The notes under the pieces were generated by a model. The model searched no databases. It saw nothing but the letters and a program-made list of their open reading frames with translations, and was not told the origin of the DNA. From JBBSUX01 sp038234045 (GTDB lineage Bacteria > Pseudomonadota > Gammaproteobacteria > Burkholderiales > Burkholderiaceae_C), in the NCBI GenBank assembly GCA_038234045.1, contig JBBSUX010000111.1:1-10558 (forward strand): DNA of 10,558 nt. Reading direction: 5' to 3'. Within the stretch, counting starts at the first letter, position 1, and the number at the start of each line of letters is the position of its first letter. Both the position numbers and the translations under genes were made by a program. Shown piece after piece: positions 1 through 6,206 of the stretch.

Positions 1-513
1 GTGCAGTCCGCAGATCCGGCGGTCTGGGTGAAAAGCCGGCAGTTCACCGGCCGTATCGTCACTGTCACCAATTCGAAAATCTTTGCCGAGCCGGTCTTCA
101 ACTACACGCGCGATTTTCAGTTCCTGTGGGAAGAGATGATGATCCCCATCACCTACACCGAGGACCGCGCGAAGGTGGAGCAGATTCTGCTGGAGGTGGC
201 CGGTCGCCACGCTATCGACCCCGACAAGCTCGATGGCAATGCGAGGCAAGACCTGCACAACAAATTTGGTATCGAGCCCCTGCACATGAAGCCGCGCGTC
301 TTCTTCCGGATCACCGACAACTGGCTGGAGCTCAACCTGCGTTTCGTGGTGCAAACCCACGGCGTCCGGGATGTGAAAGACGCGATGAGCCGCGACATCG
401 TGGAGGCGTTCGATCGCGAGCACATCGGAATCGCATCAGCCACCTACGACATCGTAGGGTTTCCGGCGCTGGAGCGCAAACCGCGTGCACCGCGCGAGAC
501 CCCGACGCCTTGA
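1..513 (+). CDS. MscS-family mechanosensitive ion channel, C-terminal part (5'-truncated by window edge)
   Basis: The frame is open from the first base, so the GTG at position 1 is probably internal and the real gene starts to the left. The 170 visible residues match the end of the MscS beta domain (the stretch GRIVTVTNSKIF, about residues 17-28, then EPVFNYTRD) followed by the alpha/beta C-terminal cytoplasmic domain, ending near YDIVGFP with a short Pro/Arg-rich tail. The pore-lining helices, which lie N-terminal to this part in the family, are not in the window. Proteins of this family sit in the inner membrane and open on membrane tension to release solutes after hypo-osmotic shock. The gene converges on the cation exchanger to its right, with only about 42 bp between the stop codons. 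Family assignment is fairly sure; the subfamily and full length cannot be judged. Confidence 0.85.
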   Translation: MQSADPAVWVKSRQFTGRIVTVTNSKIFAEPVFNYTRDFQFLWEEMMIPITYTEDRAKVEQILLEVAGRHAIDPDKLDGNARQDLHNKFGIEPLHMKPRVFFRITDNWLELNLRFVVQTHGVRDVKDAMSRDIVEAFDREHIGIASATYDIVGFPALERKPRAPRETPTP

Positions 514-516
514 GTG

Positions 517-532
517 GCACGCAGCCGCGTGC
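517..532. terminator. GC-rich hairpin between convergent genes
   Basis: GCACGC (517-522) and GCGTGC (527-532) form a perfect 6-bp stem with an AGCC loop, just after the MscS-type stop codon and before the end of the opposing exchanger gene. A 10-bp palindrome, CGGCATGCCG, follows at 546-555. Neither is followed by a T-run, so intrinsic termination is doubtful; a role as a transcription barrier between the convergent genes is inferred from position only. Confidence 0.3.
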
Positions 533-555
533 TGCCATCGACGGCCGGCATGCCG

Positions 556-1554
556 CTACTGCGTCAGCACCACAAAGGCAAAACCAAGCCAGCTCACAAC
601 GAGAACAACCGCGCCCAGCCTGCCCAAGCGTTCCCGCCGCAAAAACAGCACGGCGGAGAGGATGGTGGCGGCGACGAGCCACCACATTGAAAGACGCGCC
701 AGGGCCGACGGTTGGCCCGGTGCGATAAACAGCGTCGGCAGATAGGCACCGACGATCAAATTGAGGCTGTTGCTGTTGTAGGCCTCGCTCACCACCGCGG
801 TGCCCCGGCCCTGACGCGCCAGTCTCAAGGCCGCGATCAGATTGGGCACCCCTGTGAGGCTCGCGATCACGAGGGCGCCGATGGTTAGCTCCGACAAGCC
901 CAGGTGCCCACCAAGAGTCGAAGCCGCTTTCACGAGGCCGATGCTTGCGAGAACCACCATCGCGAGCAGAGGAACGATGGCGGCGATGTCAGCCCACGAT
1001 GGCACCGCAGGGGGGCGCCCCTCTCGGGTCTGGACCTCGGTTGCACTCACAGCGCTACGCAACCAATTCGAGACAGAGGCGGGCACATACAAGCGCGCTG
1101 CCTGAGCCGGCTTGAGCGCTGATATCGAGACATAGGGGATGATGACCGCCGCGATCAGCAGGCCCGTGGCGAGCGCTGACAACCCGAAGAGTCGCTGCGC
1201 CACTACCAGAGCCGTGACCGCAATGGCCACCCCGGCGTTCAGGAGCAAAGTCTCCCGCGAGCAGGCGATACGGCCGGCGACCAGGGCACCGAGGCCCAGC
1301 AAGGCCGCCAGGTTGAAGATGTTCGAGCCAAAAATCACCCCCATGCCGAGGTCATGGCGCCCGCTCGTCTGCGCGATGATGGCCGACGCGATCTCGGGTG
1401 AGTCTGCGGCTAGCGCCGTGACCAAACCGCTCAGGCCTGCGGAAAATCCCAGCCAAGTGCCGACCTGGTCCAGACGCTTGGACAGCACGGCACTGGACAA
1501 GGCAGTCAAAAACAAGCTTCCCAGGAACAGAGCGACGGCGGATGTGACGGACAT
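556..1554 (-). CDS. CaCA-superfamily sodium/calcium exchanger-like membrane protein
   Basis: This 332-residue hydrophobic protein has the two inverted alpha-repeats of the Na+/Ca2+ exchanger superfamily, so it is probably an inner-membrane cation antiporter. Alpha-1 is clear: TALAADSPEIAS at about residues 46-57 and GSNIFNL at 76-82, including the acidic Glu54 and Asn78 expected of a metal-binding site. Alpha-2 (about 226-268) is atypical: SLTGVPNLIAA replaces the usual TSLPE motif, and NSNSLNL replaces GSNIFD/N. Asn238 therefore stands where the second ligand Glu is expected. The two repeats are joined by a polar loop (about 168-188). The ATG at 1552-1554 starts directly before a membrane segment; the upstream ribosome-binding site is weak (GAAG-like). 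It follows the MFS gene on the same strand by 79 bp, with a hairpin between them. The transported ion is not predictable because of the altered alpha-2 site. Confidence 0.85.
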   Translation of the reverse strand: MSVTSAVALFLGSLFLTALSSAVLSKRLDQVGTWLGFSAGLSGLVTALAADSPEIASAIIAQTSGRHDLGMGVIFGSNIFNLAALLGLGALVAGRIACSRETLLLNAGVAIAVTALVVAQRLFGLSALATGLLIAAVIIPYVSISALKPAQAARLYVPASVSNWLRSAVSATEVQTREGRPPAVPSWADIAAIVPLLAMVVLASIGLVKAASTLGGHLGLSELTIGALVIASLTGVPNLIAALRLARQGRGTAVVSEAYNSNSLNLIVGAYLPTLFIAPGQPSALARLSMWWLVAATILSAVLFLRRERLGRLGAVVLVVSWLGFAFVVLTQ

Positions 1555-1606
1555 GTCTTCAAATTCCTTAGAGCGTTCCGAAAGCTTGCCGCACTAACAA
1601 GCCGCG

Positions 1607-1635
1607 AAAAAAGGAGCGCAAATTTCGATCCGCTC
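1607..1635 (-). terminator. Possible intrinsic terminator after the MFS gene
   Basis: On the minus strand GAGCG (1635-1631) overlaps the MFS stop codon. A 12-nt loop follows, then CGCTC (1618-1614), one C and six T (complement of A at 1607-1612). The stem is only 5 bp and the loop is large, so it would be weak. If it works, it would partly uncouple the exchanger gene from the MFS gene upstream. Confidence 0.35.
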
Positions 1636-3064
1636 AGTGCTGTGCTTGCGCGGACTGCGGCGCATGGGCCACGCGTCGCAGACTGATCACGGCTGCGATG
1701 GCAGCGAAAGCCGCCGCTATACCGAGCGCGAGAAGCGGGCCTTTAGTGTCGTGGACCGAGCCGCCTGTCACACCGAAGATCACCGCCAGCAGCACAGCAC
1801 CCGAGGTTTGTCCGGTAAGCCGCGCCGTTCCCAGCATGCCGCTGGCGCCGCCCGAGCGATGCGCTGGCGCCGAGGTGACGATGGCGTGATTGTTAGGTGA
1901 CTGGAACAGCCCGAAGCCGGCGCCGCACAGCGCCATGCGCCAGACGATATCGAGGTTGCTCGGCATGGCCGGCATGGTCGCCAGCAGTGCGAGCCCAGCC
2001 GCTAGCACCGCCAGACCGATGGCGCCCAGCATGCCATCGGAATAGCGGCCTATCAGCCGGCCGGCAATAGGCGCGACCGCTACGATGGCCAGCGGCCAGG
2101 CCGTGATCACCAAGCCGGCTTCTCCATGCGTTCGTCCAAGCGGGCCGAGCAATAAAAAGGGAAGGGCTATGTAGGCCAGCATCTGTGCGGCAAAGGCGGC
2201 AACCGACGTGCACATCGACAGGCGGAAGAGCGGAATGCGCATGAGGTCTACCGGGAACAGCGGCATGCTTTTGCGCAATTGCCTGCGGATGTAAACCACA
2301 CCGATGAGAACACCCGCAAGCACCAGCGCCAGACCGTGGGTCCAGGCAGCTGCACTGCCGCTGCCAGTGCCATCAGCATCGCCGCGCACGCCGAGCGCAT
2401 CGACACCCATGAAAACCAGTGAAAACATCGCCATGTTGAGCGCCACGTCGAGCCAGGAAATCCTTGCACCCTTCGCAGGTGGTGCCGAATTGGCTGGAAG
2501 CGATCGCCAGCCAAGTGCCAATACCGCCGCGCCCAAGGGTAGGTTCAGCACAAAAAGCCAGGGCCAGCTGGCCACTGAAAGAATGGCGGCAGCAACTGTC
2601 GGACCGGCTACCGCAGCCGTTGCCACCACCATCGAGTTGAACGACACACCGCGGCCCAGCATGCTGCGCGGATAGATGAGACGCACCATCGCCGCGTTAA
2701 CGCCCATGATCCCGGCCGATCCGATGCCCTGCAGCGCCCGCGCCGCGGTGAGCCATTGCAGATCGCGCGAAAAGACGCACATCAGGGAAGCCGCAGTAAA
2801 GATCGCGACGCCGACCAGATACACCTTGCGGTAGCCGATCAGATCCCCCAGCGTGGCGCACGGAAGCAGCAATGCGAGCGTGGCCACCTGGTAAGCATTA
2901 ACCACCCAGACCGATTGCGCCGCCTGTGCATGCAGATCAACTGCGATACCCGGCAGCGCCAGATTGACGATGGTTCCGTCGAGCACCGCCAGCACGATCC
3001 CAAGCAGGATGACCGCCATGGCGCGATTGCGCTCTGGCTGTGGGAGACCGTCGGTGATGGGCAT
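1634..3064 (-). CDS. MFS transporter, DHA2 (EmrB/QacA-like, 14-TM) family
   Basis: A predicted proton-driven efflux pump of the inner membrane, about 476 residues from the chosen start. LDGTIVNLALP (about residues 28-38) is the TM1 signature of the DHA2 drug:H+ antiporters. GDLIGYRK (73-80) is the MFS motif A in the loop between TM2 and TM3. A Gly/Pro element, VAGPTVAA, lies at the place of motif C. The ATG at 3062-3064 is preferred because GLPQPERNRAMAV is the usual cytosolic lead into TM1. The open frame runs 58 codons further to 3238, but that extension is low-complexity (SASASASA from a GCAGAC repeat) and unlike the family. No good Shine-Dalgarno sequence precedes the chosen ATG, so the start is moderately sure. 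There is no membrane-fusion-protein (EmrA-like) partner or regulator beside it, so the substrate is unknown. Confidence 0.88.
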   Translation of the reverse strand: MPITDGLPQPERNRAMAVILLGIVLAVLDGTIVNLALPGIAVDLHAQAAQSVWVVNAYQVATLALLLPCATLGDLIGYRKVYLVGVAIFTAASLMCVFSRDLQWLTAARALQGIGSAGIMGVNAAMVRLIYPRSMLGRGVSFNSMVVATAAVAGPTVAAAILSVASWPWLFVLNLPLGAAVLALGWRSLPANSAPPAKGARISWLDVALNMAMFSLVFMGVDALGVRGDADGTGSGSAAAWTHGLALVLAGVLIGVVYIRRQLRKSMPLFPVDLMRIPLFRLSMCTSVAAFAAQMLAYIALPFLLLGPLGRTHGEAGLVITAWPLAIVAVAPIAGRLIGRYSDGMLGAIGLAVLAAGLALLATMPAMPSNLDIVWRMALCGAGFGLFQSPNNHAIVTSAPAHRSGGASGMLGTARLTGQTSGAVLLAVIFGVTGGSVHDTKGPLLALGIAAAFAAIAAVISLRRVAHAPQSAQAQH

Positions 3065-3188
3065 GCAGGGGAAAGGCTCACGCCTCGAAAACAAAAAATG
3101 CGATTGCCTGGAAAATCGGCAGGCGGATGTGAATGCAGCGGGCGGGTTCCGTCGAATTGCGTTCACTAATCGAGCTCGGCTTTGCGCA

Positions 3189-3212
3189 GCAGACGCAGAC
3201 GCAGACGCAGAC
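3189..3212. repeat. Four tandem GCAGAC hexamers
   Basis: Four perfect copies of GCAGAC occupy 3189-3212, inside the 279-bp gap between the DUF4142 gene and the MFS gene and about 125 bp upstream of the MFS start. The repeat creates the artificial SASASASA stretch in the frame extending upstream of the MFS gene. The rest of the gap (3065-3343) shows no gene and no clear promoter by eye. Confidence 0.85.
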
Positions 3213-3343
3213 AGCCAGGATTGTCGGCGCAGCGCCAAATATTCGCTCGCAACGGGTCTTCCACTTCCCGTATGCGATCAGCTCTTTATCCAATCACATG
3301 AACGGGGCCTGGGGTGTTTCCTGACAGACAGGTACAAGCCATT

Positions 3344-3928
3344 TCAAGACTTGGTCAAGTTTTTGGTCGTGGTGCCCTGCATCGGGCTGATGCCGACACC
3401 TGTGGCTCGTGCACTGCCTTTGAGCTGTTCGGCAGCCTGCAAATGTTTTTGCAGGGTTGGCAAGGTATTGGTCGCGAACGCCGTCACATCCGCGTCCTGC
3501 CCTTTTTTACTTTCCTTCTCGAACATCTCGATGTCCTGGTGGTGGTCGCTCAAGCCCACCTCCGCAATGTAGCTACGGTCGAAATCAGCTCCTGACTTCT
3601 TCGACAACTTGTCGAGCTCGTGCTGCTGCTTTTTGGGCATTGCAGTGGGCAGCTGCACGCTCTTTTGCTGCGCGATCTGCTTGAGCTTTTCATTTGCAGC
3701 GGTGTGATCCTTTACCAGCATCTCGGCAAAGGATTTGACTGCGGGATCGGCAGCCTTTTCAGTTGCCATCTGCGACACCTTGACTTCAAACATGCCGCCG
3801 CCAGCAGCTTTCTCGATGAAAGTCCTGTCACCCTTGGAAAGAGTGCCCGCCGCAAGCGCGGCGGTGCCAAAAATTCCGCATGCCAAAGCAAGCGAAGTGG
3901 CTCGAAAAGTGCGGTTGAAATTCGACAT
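3344..3928 (-). CDS. Secreted DUF4142 family protein
   Basis: A 194-residue protein with a typical signal peptide: positive N-terminus (MSNFNRTFR), hydrophobic core, and a cleavage motif ALA|A around residues 24-27, so it is exported to the periplasm. The mature part is helical and charged and matches the DUF4142 family, whose members look like small ferritin-like four-helix bundles. Typical elements are AEMLVKDHTAANEKL (about residues 68-82), SDHHQDIEMFEKE and LPTLQKHLQAAEQLK. The repeated His and Glu residues invite a metal-binding idea, but the function is not established and none is claimed. A short Gly/Thr-rich tail follows. The start is well supported: AGGAG lies about 7 nt before the ATG. 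The gene is divergent from the CoA-transferase and shares a 259-bp upstream region containing an 11-bp-spaced direct repeat. Confidence 0.85.
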   Translation of the reverse strand: MSNFNRTFRATSLALACGIFGTAALAAGTLSKGDRTFIEKAAGGGMFEVKVSQMATEKAADPAVKSFAEMLVKDHTAANEKLKQIAQQKSVQLPTAMPKKQQHELDKLSKKSGADFDRSYIAEVGLSDHHQDIEMFEKESKKGQDADVTAFATNTLPTLQKHLQAAEQLKGSARATGVGISPMQGTTTKNLTKS

Positions 3929-4187
3929 GAGGTGCTCCTGGATCTATTAAAGAGAAATTAAAGAGTGCTCACCCTCCGCAGTTCCGAAGGCGTTGAAACA
4001 TGTCATCGAGGAGGACGCCGGAAAAATAAGCACGTCTTTAATATCGTCGTCCCGGAAAATGTGCAGTGAGGCCGTTGTCGCTTGTGCCGGTAGGACAAGG
4101 CTTTCGCATCAGGGTCTGCAGTGCCCCTGAGAATGCAGTGGCGAAACTGAAACATTCCGCACGCGTGATGCACCGAGGACTCCATCC
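3929..4187. promoter_or_regulatory. Divergent promoter region between the DUF4142 and CoA-transferase genes
   Basis: This gap must hold the promoters for both divergent genes. I see no convincing -35/-10 pair in either direction. It does contain a tandem ATTAAAGAG repeat just upstream of the DUF4142 ribosome-binding site. On the CoA-transferase side there is a 6-bp inverted repeat, TCAGGG (4109-4114) and CCCTGA (4125-4130), and three copies of TGCAGTG (4062-4068, 4117-4123, 4134-4140). Confidence 0.5.
3946..3965. repeat. Direct repeat ATTAAAGAG with 11-bp spacing
   Basis: Two perfect ATTAAAGAG copies (3946-3954 and 3957-3965) are separated by AA, about one helical turn apart. They lie 18-37 nt upstream of the DUF4142 start codon, next to its Shine-Dalgarno sequence. 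This could be a binding site for a protein contacting one face of DNA, or could lie in the 5' leader; the sequence alone does not decide. Confidence 0.6.
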
Positions 4188-5492
4188 ATGCCATCTTCTT
4201 CTTCAGATCTCTCCACCGGTTCTCCGCAAGGCAATTCGGCTGACCTTCCCCGGGCTGGATCGGCGCCCAGCGGCCCGACGCCGATGGCGCTCGAAGGCTT
4301 GCGCGTGGTGGAAATGGGGCAACTGATCGCCGGCCCTTTTTGTGGAAAAACGCTGGGTGAATTCGGTGCCGACGTCATCAAGATTGAAGCACCGGGCGAT
4401 CCTGCAAATCCTGATTCGCCAGGCGGCGACCCTTTGCGCAACTGGCGGGTGCTGCGCGACGGAACCTCGCTCTGGTGGCAGGTGCAGTCCCGCAACAAGA
4501 AAAGTCTGGCGCTGGATTTGCGCAGCGCAGAGGGGCAGGAAATTGCGCGCCGGCTGATTGCACAGGCCGATGTGCTGATCGAGAACTTTCGCCCAGGAAC
4601 GCTGGAGCGTTGGGGCATGAGTTGGGAAGATTTGAGCGCTCTCAACCCCAAGCTGGTGATGCTGCGGATTTCGGGCTACGGGCAAACCGGCCCGTACCGC
4701 GATCTTCCCGGTTTCGGCGCGATCGGTGAAGCCATGGGCGGCTTGCGCCACCTTACCGGCGAGCCAGGGCGTGTGCCGGTGCGGGTGGGTGTATCCATTG
4801 GCGATACGTTGGCTGCGCTGCACGGCACCATCGGCGTGCTGATGGCCTTGCTGCATCGCACACGCAATGGGGGCGCCGGGCAGGTTATCGATGTTGCCCT
4901 GCATGAGGCCGTCTTTAACGTGATGGAAAGCCTGGTGCCGGAATACGATGCTTTTGGCGAGGTGCGCGGCCCTGCCGGTAGCGCCTTGCCCGGTATCGCG
5001 CCCTCCAATGCCTATGCCTGCTCCGATGGCTACGTACTGGTAGCAGGCAATGGGGACAGCATCTTCCGCCGGTTGATGGATCTGGTGGGCCGACCCGATC
5101 TGGCAGCGGCCCCGGAGTTGCAATCCAACGCAGGCCGCGTTGCACGCGTCGAAGAACTCGACGCTGCAATTGGCAGCTGGACCCTTCCCCGCAGTATTTC
5201 AGAGGTGCTTTTGGCTCTTGGTAAAGCGCGGGTTCCTGCGGGCCGTGTCTACACCGCCAAGGATATCCACGAGGACCCGCACTACCGGGCACGCGATATG
5301 TTGCTGAAGCAGCGAACCCGCGAAGGTCGGGAGCTTGAGGTTCCGGGTGTTGTGCCCAAGCTGTCAGTGACGCCTGGGACCTTGCGCAGTGCTGCCCCAC
5401 GACTCGGAGAAGACACCGACTCGGTTCTGGGCGAGCTGGGCCTTGATGCCGCCGCCATTGCCATGCTGCGCAAGCGCGGAATCATCGCTTAG
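4188..5492 (+). CDS. Class III CoA-transferase, CaiB/BaiF family
   Basis: A 434-residue cytosolic enzyme that moves coenzyme A between carboxylic acids through a covalent intermediate on an Asp. Family hallmarks are in order: LEGLRVVEMGQLIAGPFCGKTLGEFGA (about residues 35-61, CoA-binding N-terminal fold), ADVIKIE (61-67), NKKSLALDL (103-111), ADVLIENFRPGTLERWG (127-143), and VGVSIGDTLAALHG with Asp206 as the expected catalytic nucleophile. VIDVALHEAVFN (234-245) and the C-terminal SVLGELGL with its final helix complete the fold. The ATG is preceded by GAGGA at good spacing. The first 33 residues are Ser/Pro/Gly-rich and precede the domain; Met33 is an alternative start giving the more usual length near 400. 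It stands alone with no acyl-CoA dehydrogenase, racemase or dehydratase next to it, so the acid it acts on is unknown. Confidence 0.92.
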   Translation: MPSSSSDLSTGSPQGNSADLPRAGSAPSGPTPMALEGLRVVEMGQLIAGPFCGKTLGEFGADVIKIEAPGDPANPDSPGGDPLRNWRVLRDGTSLWWQVQSRNKKSLALDLRSAEGQEIARRLIAQADVLIENFRPGTLERWGMSWEDLSALNPKLVMLRISGYGQTGPYRDLPGFGAIGEAMGGLRHLTGEPGRVPVRVGVSIGDTLAALHGTIGVLMALLHRTRNGGAGQVIDVALHEAVFNVMESLVPEYDAFGEVRGPAGSALPGIAPSNAYACSDGYVLVAGNGDSIFRRLMDLVGRPDLAAAPELQSNAGRVARVEELDAAIGSWTLPRSISEVLLALGKARVPAGRVYTAKDIHEDPHYRARDMLLKQRTREGRELEVPGVVPKLSVTPGTLRSAAPRLGEDTDSVLGELGLDAAAIAMLRKRGIIA

Positions 5493-5530
5493 CCGCCCTC
5501 TGCGCTGCTGCTGCTACTGCTGCGGCGGCT
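5491..5530 (+). terminator. Inverted repeat around the CoA-transferase stop codon
   Basis: AGCCGCC (5491-5497, overlapping the TAG stop) and GGCGGCT (5524-5530) form a perfect 7-bp inverted repeat. The 26-nt loop is rich in CTG triplets. No T-run follows, so this is at best a Rho-assisted or mRNA-end-stabilising hairpin. Confidence 0.35.
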
Positions 5531-6206
5531 GGCATCGGTAATACCTGCGCACAACCGCGTAGTGCCCGTTGTCGTTCTGACGAGGCACAGGCGTCTTGCT
5601 GCCTAAAAAACCATGCCGTCCGATCTTCGGCTCGTACCCACGGCGCTGAGAGCCCGTTGGTGGGGGCGCGGTTGGTTCGAAGGGGCAGAGGGGTCAACAG
5701 GCTGTGACAACGGCCTCTGCGCCCTCTACAGCCTGTCTGGACGCCTTATGGGCGGGACGAAGCCACTCATGTTTGCGTTGAGGGCGATCTCGGCCTGACA
5801 TTGCCGATCTTTTGCGCTCGCCAGACTGTGATTTGCATACCGGTAGCCCGCTCGAAGCCGAGCACAGCGGTAACTTTGCTTCCAGGCCTGCTGGCTGTCG
5901 GGATGCAGATGAAACAGGGCGCGGCGCCTTTGGGCTTACTGTCTTCCTATTTCTTCTATAACTTCTTAGTAGTAGTAGTAAGGATTCGATATTTTGGGGA
6001 CAACCCGGTTTTATTGAATGCCGACAATGCTTTGCAGCTCCGGCAAGCATGTGTGCAGTACGCCGCTGCTGCTGTTCCAGAAAAGGAACAACATTGGTGG
6101 AAGTGGTCAGCCTGTGGACAACAACCCGCTTATGCGATTTTTATCCCCAGGCTTTCAGGCTGGCGTCCGACGTGGGGTTTCCCTGGAAAACAGAGATACG
6201 GCTGAG
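5493..6206. other. 714-bp gap without a supported gene
   Basis: No frame here encodes a protein I recognise. The open frames of 60-134 codons have scrambled composition, no good ribosome-binding site and no family motif. Noticeable contents are CTG-rich tracts near both ends (about 5504-5525 and 6061-6074), a GGCGC-G-GCGCC inverted repeat at 5918-5928 followed by TTT, and the origin-like cluster described separately at 5942-6149. GCTGA-G-TCAGC (6201-6211) is a perfect small inverted repeat over the UdgX stop codon. No tRNA fold was found. Confidence 0.6.
5942..6149 (+). other. Origin-like element: AT-rich patch, DnaA-trio-like triplets and DnaA-box-like nonamers
   Basis: From left to right there is an AT/pyrimidine-rich stretch (5942-5966). 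It is followed by five consecutive triplets TAG TAG TAG TAG TAA (5967-5981), which read 3' to 5' as AAT and four GAT, fitting the DnaA-trio pattern. A 13-nt spacer leads to TGGGGACAA (5995-6003; complement TTGTCCCCA, two mismatches to TTATCCACA). Further right are TGTGGACAA (6113-6121; complement one mismatch) and TTATCCCCA (6141-6149; one mismatch). The order and strand of triplets relative to the nearest box are those expected of a chromosomal origin unwinding module. Against it: no dnaA, dnaN, rpmH, repA or parAB nearby, and the spacer is long. It could be the replication origin, a relic, or a DnaA-binding cluster of other function. Confidence 0.4.

Noticed and set aside
126..728. Long + frame overlapping the MscS-type gene and the end of the exchanger gene
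   Set aside because: Arg/Ala/Pro-rich translation typical of an off-frame reading of GC-rich genes; no motif, and it overlaps two well-supported genes.
3065..3238. N-terminal extension of the MFS frame up to 3238
   Set aside because: It is low-complexity (SASASASA from the GCAGAC repeat), Arg/Ser-rich and unlike family N-termini; the sequence from the ATG at 3064 already has the normal lead-in to TM1.
4203..5123. 306-codon - frame opposite the CoA-transferase gene
   Set aside because: Antisense shadow of a clearly conserved enzyme gene; the Gln/His/Arg-rich translation has no domain.
5668..5692. GGTTCGAA motif resembling a tRNA T-arm
   Set aside because: The flanking bases do not form the T stem, and no acceptor, D or anticodon arms can be drawn around it.
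5694..6050. 118-codon - frame in the gene-free gap
   Set aside because: Its composition is scrambled, the LLLLL stretch comes from the triplet run, and there are no recognisable features.
5801..6205. 134-codon + frame in the gene-free gap
   Set aside because: No family resemblance, no ribosome-binding site, and its 'VVVV' stretch is only the TAG/GTA triplet run.
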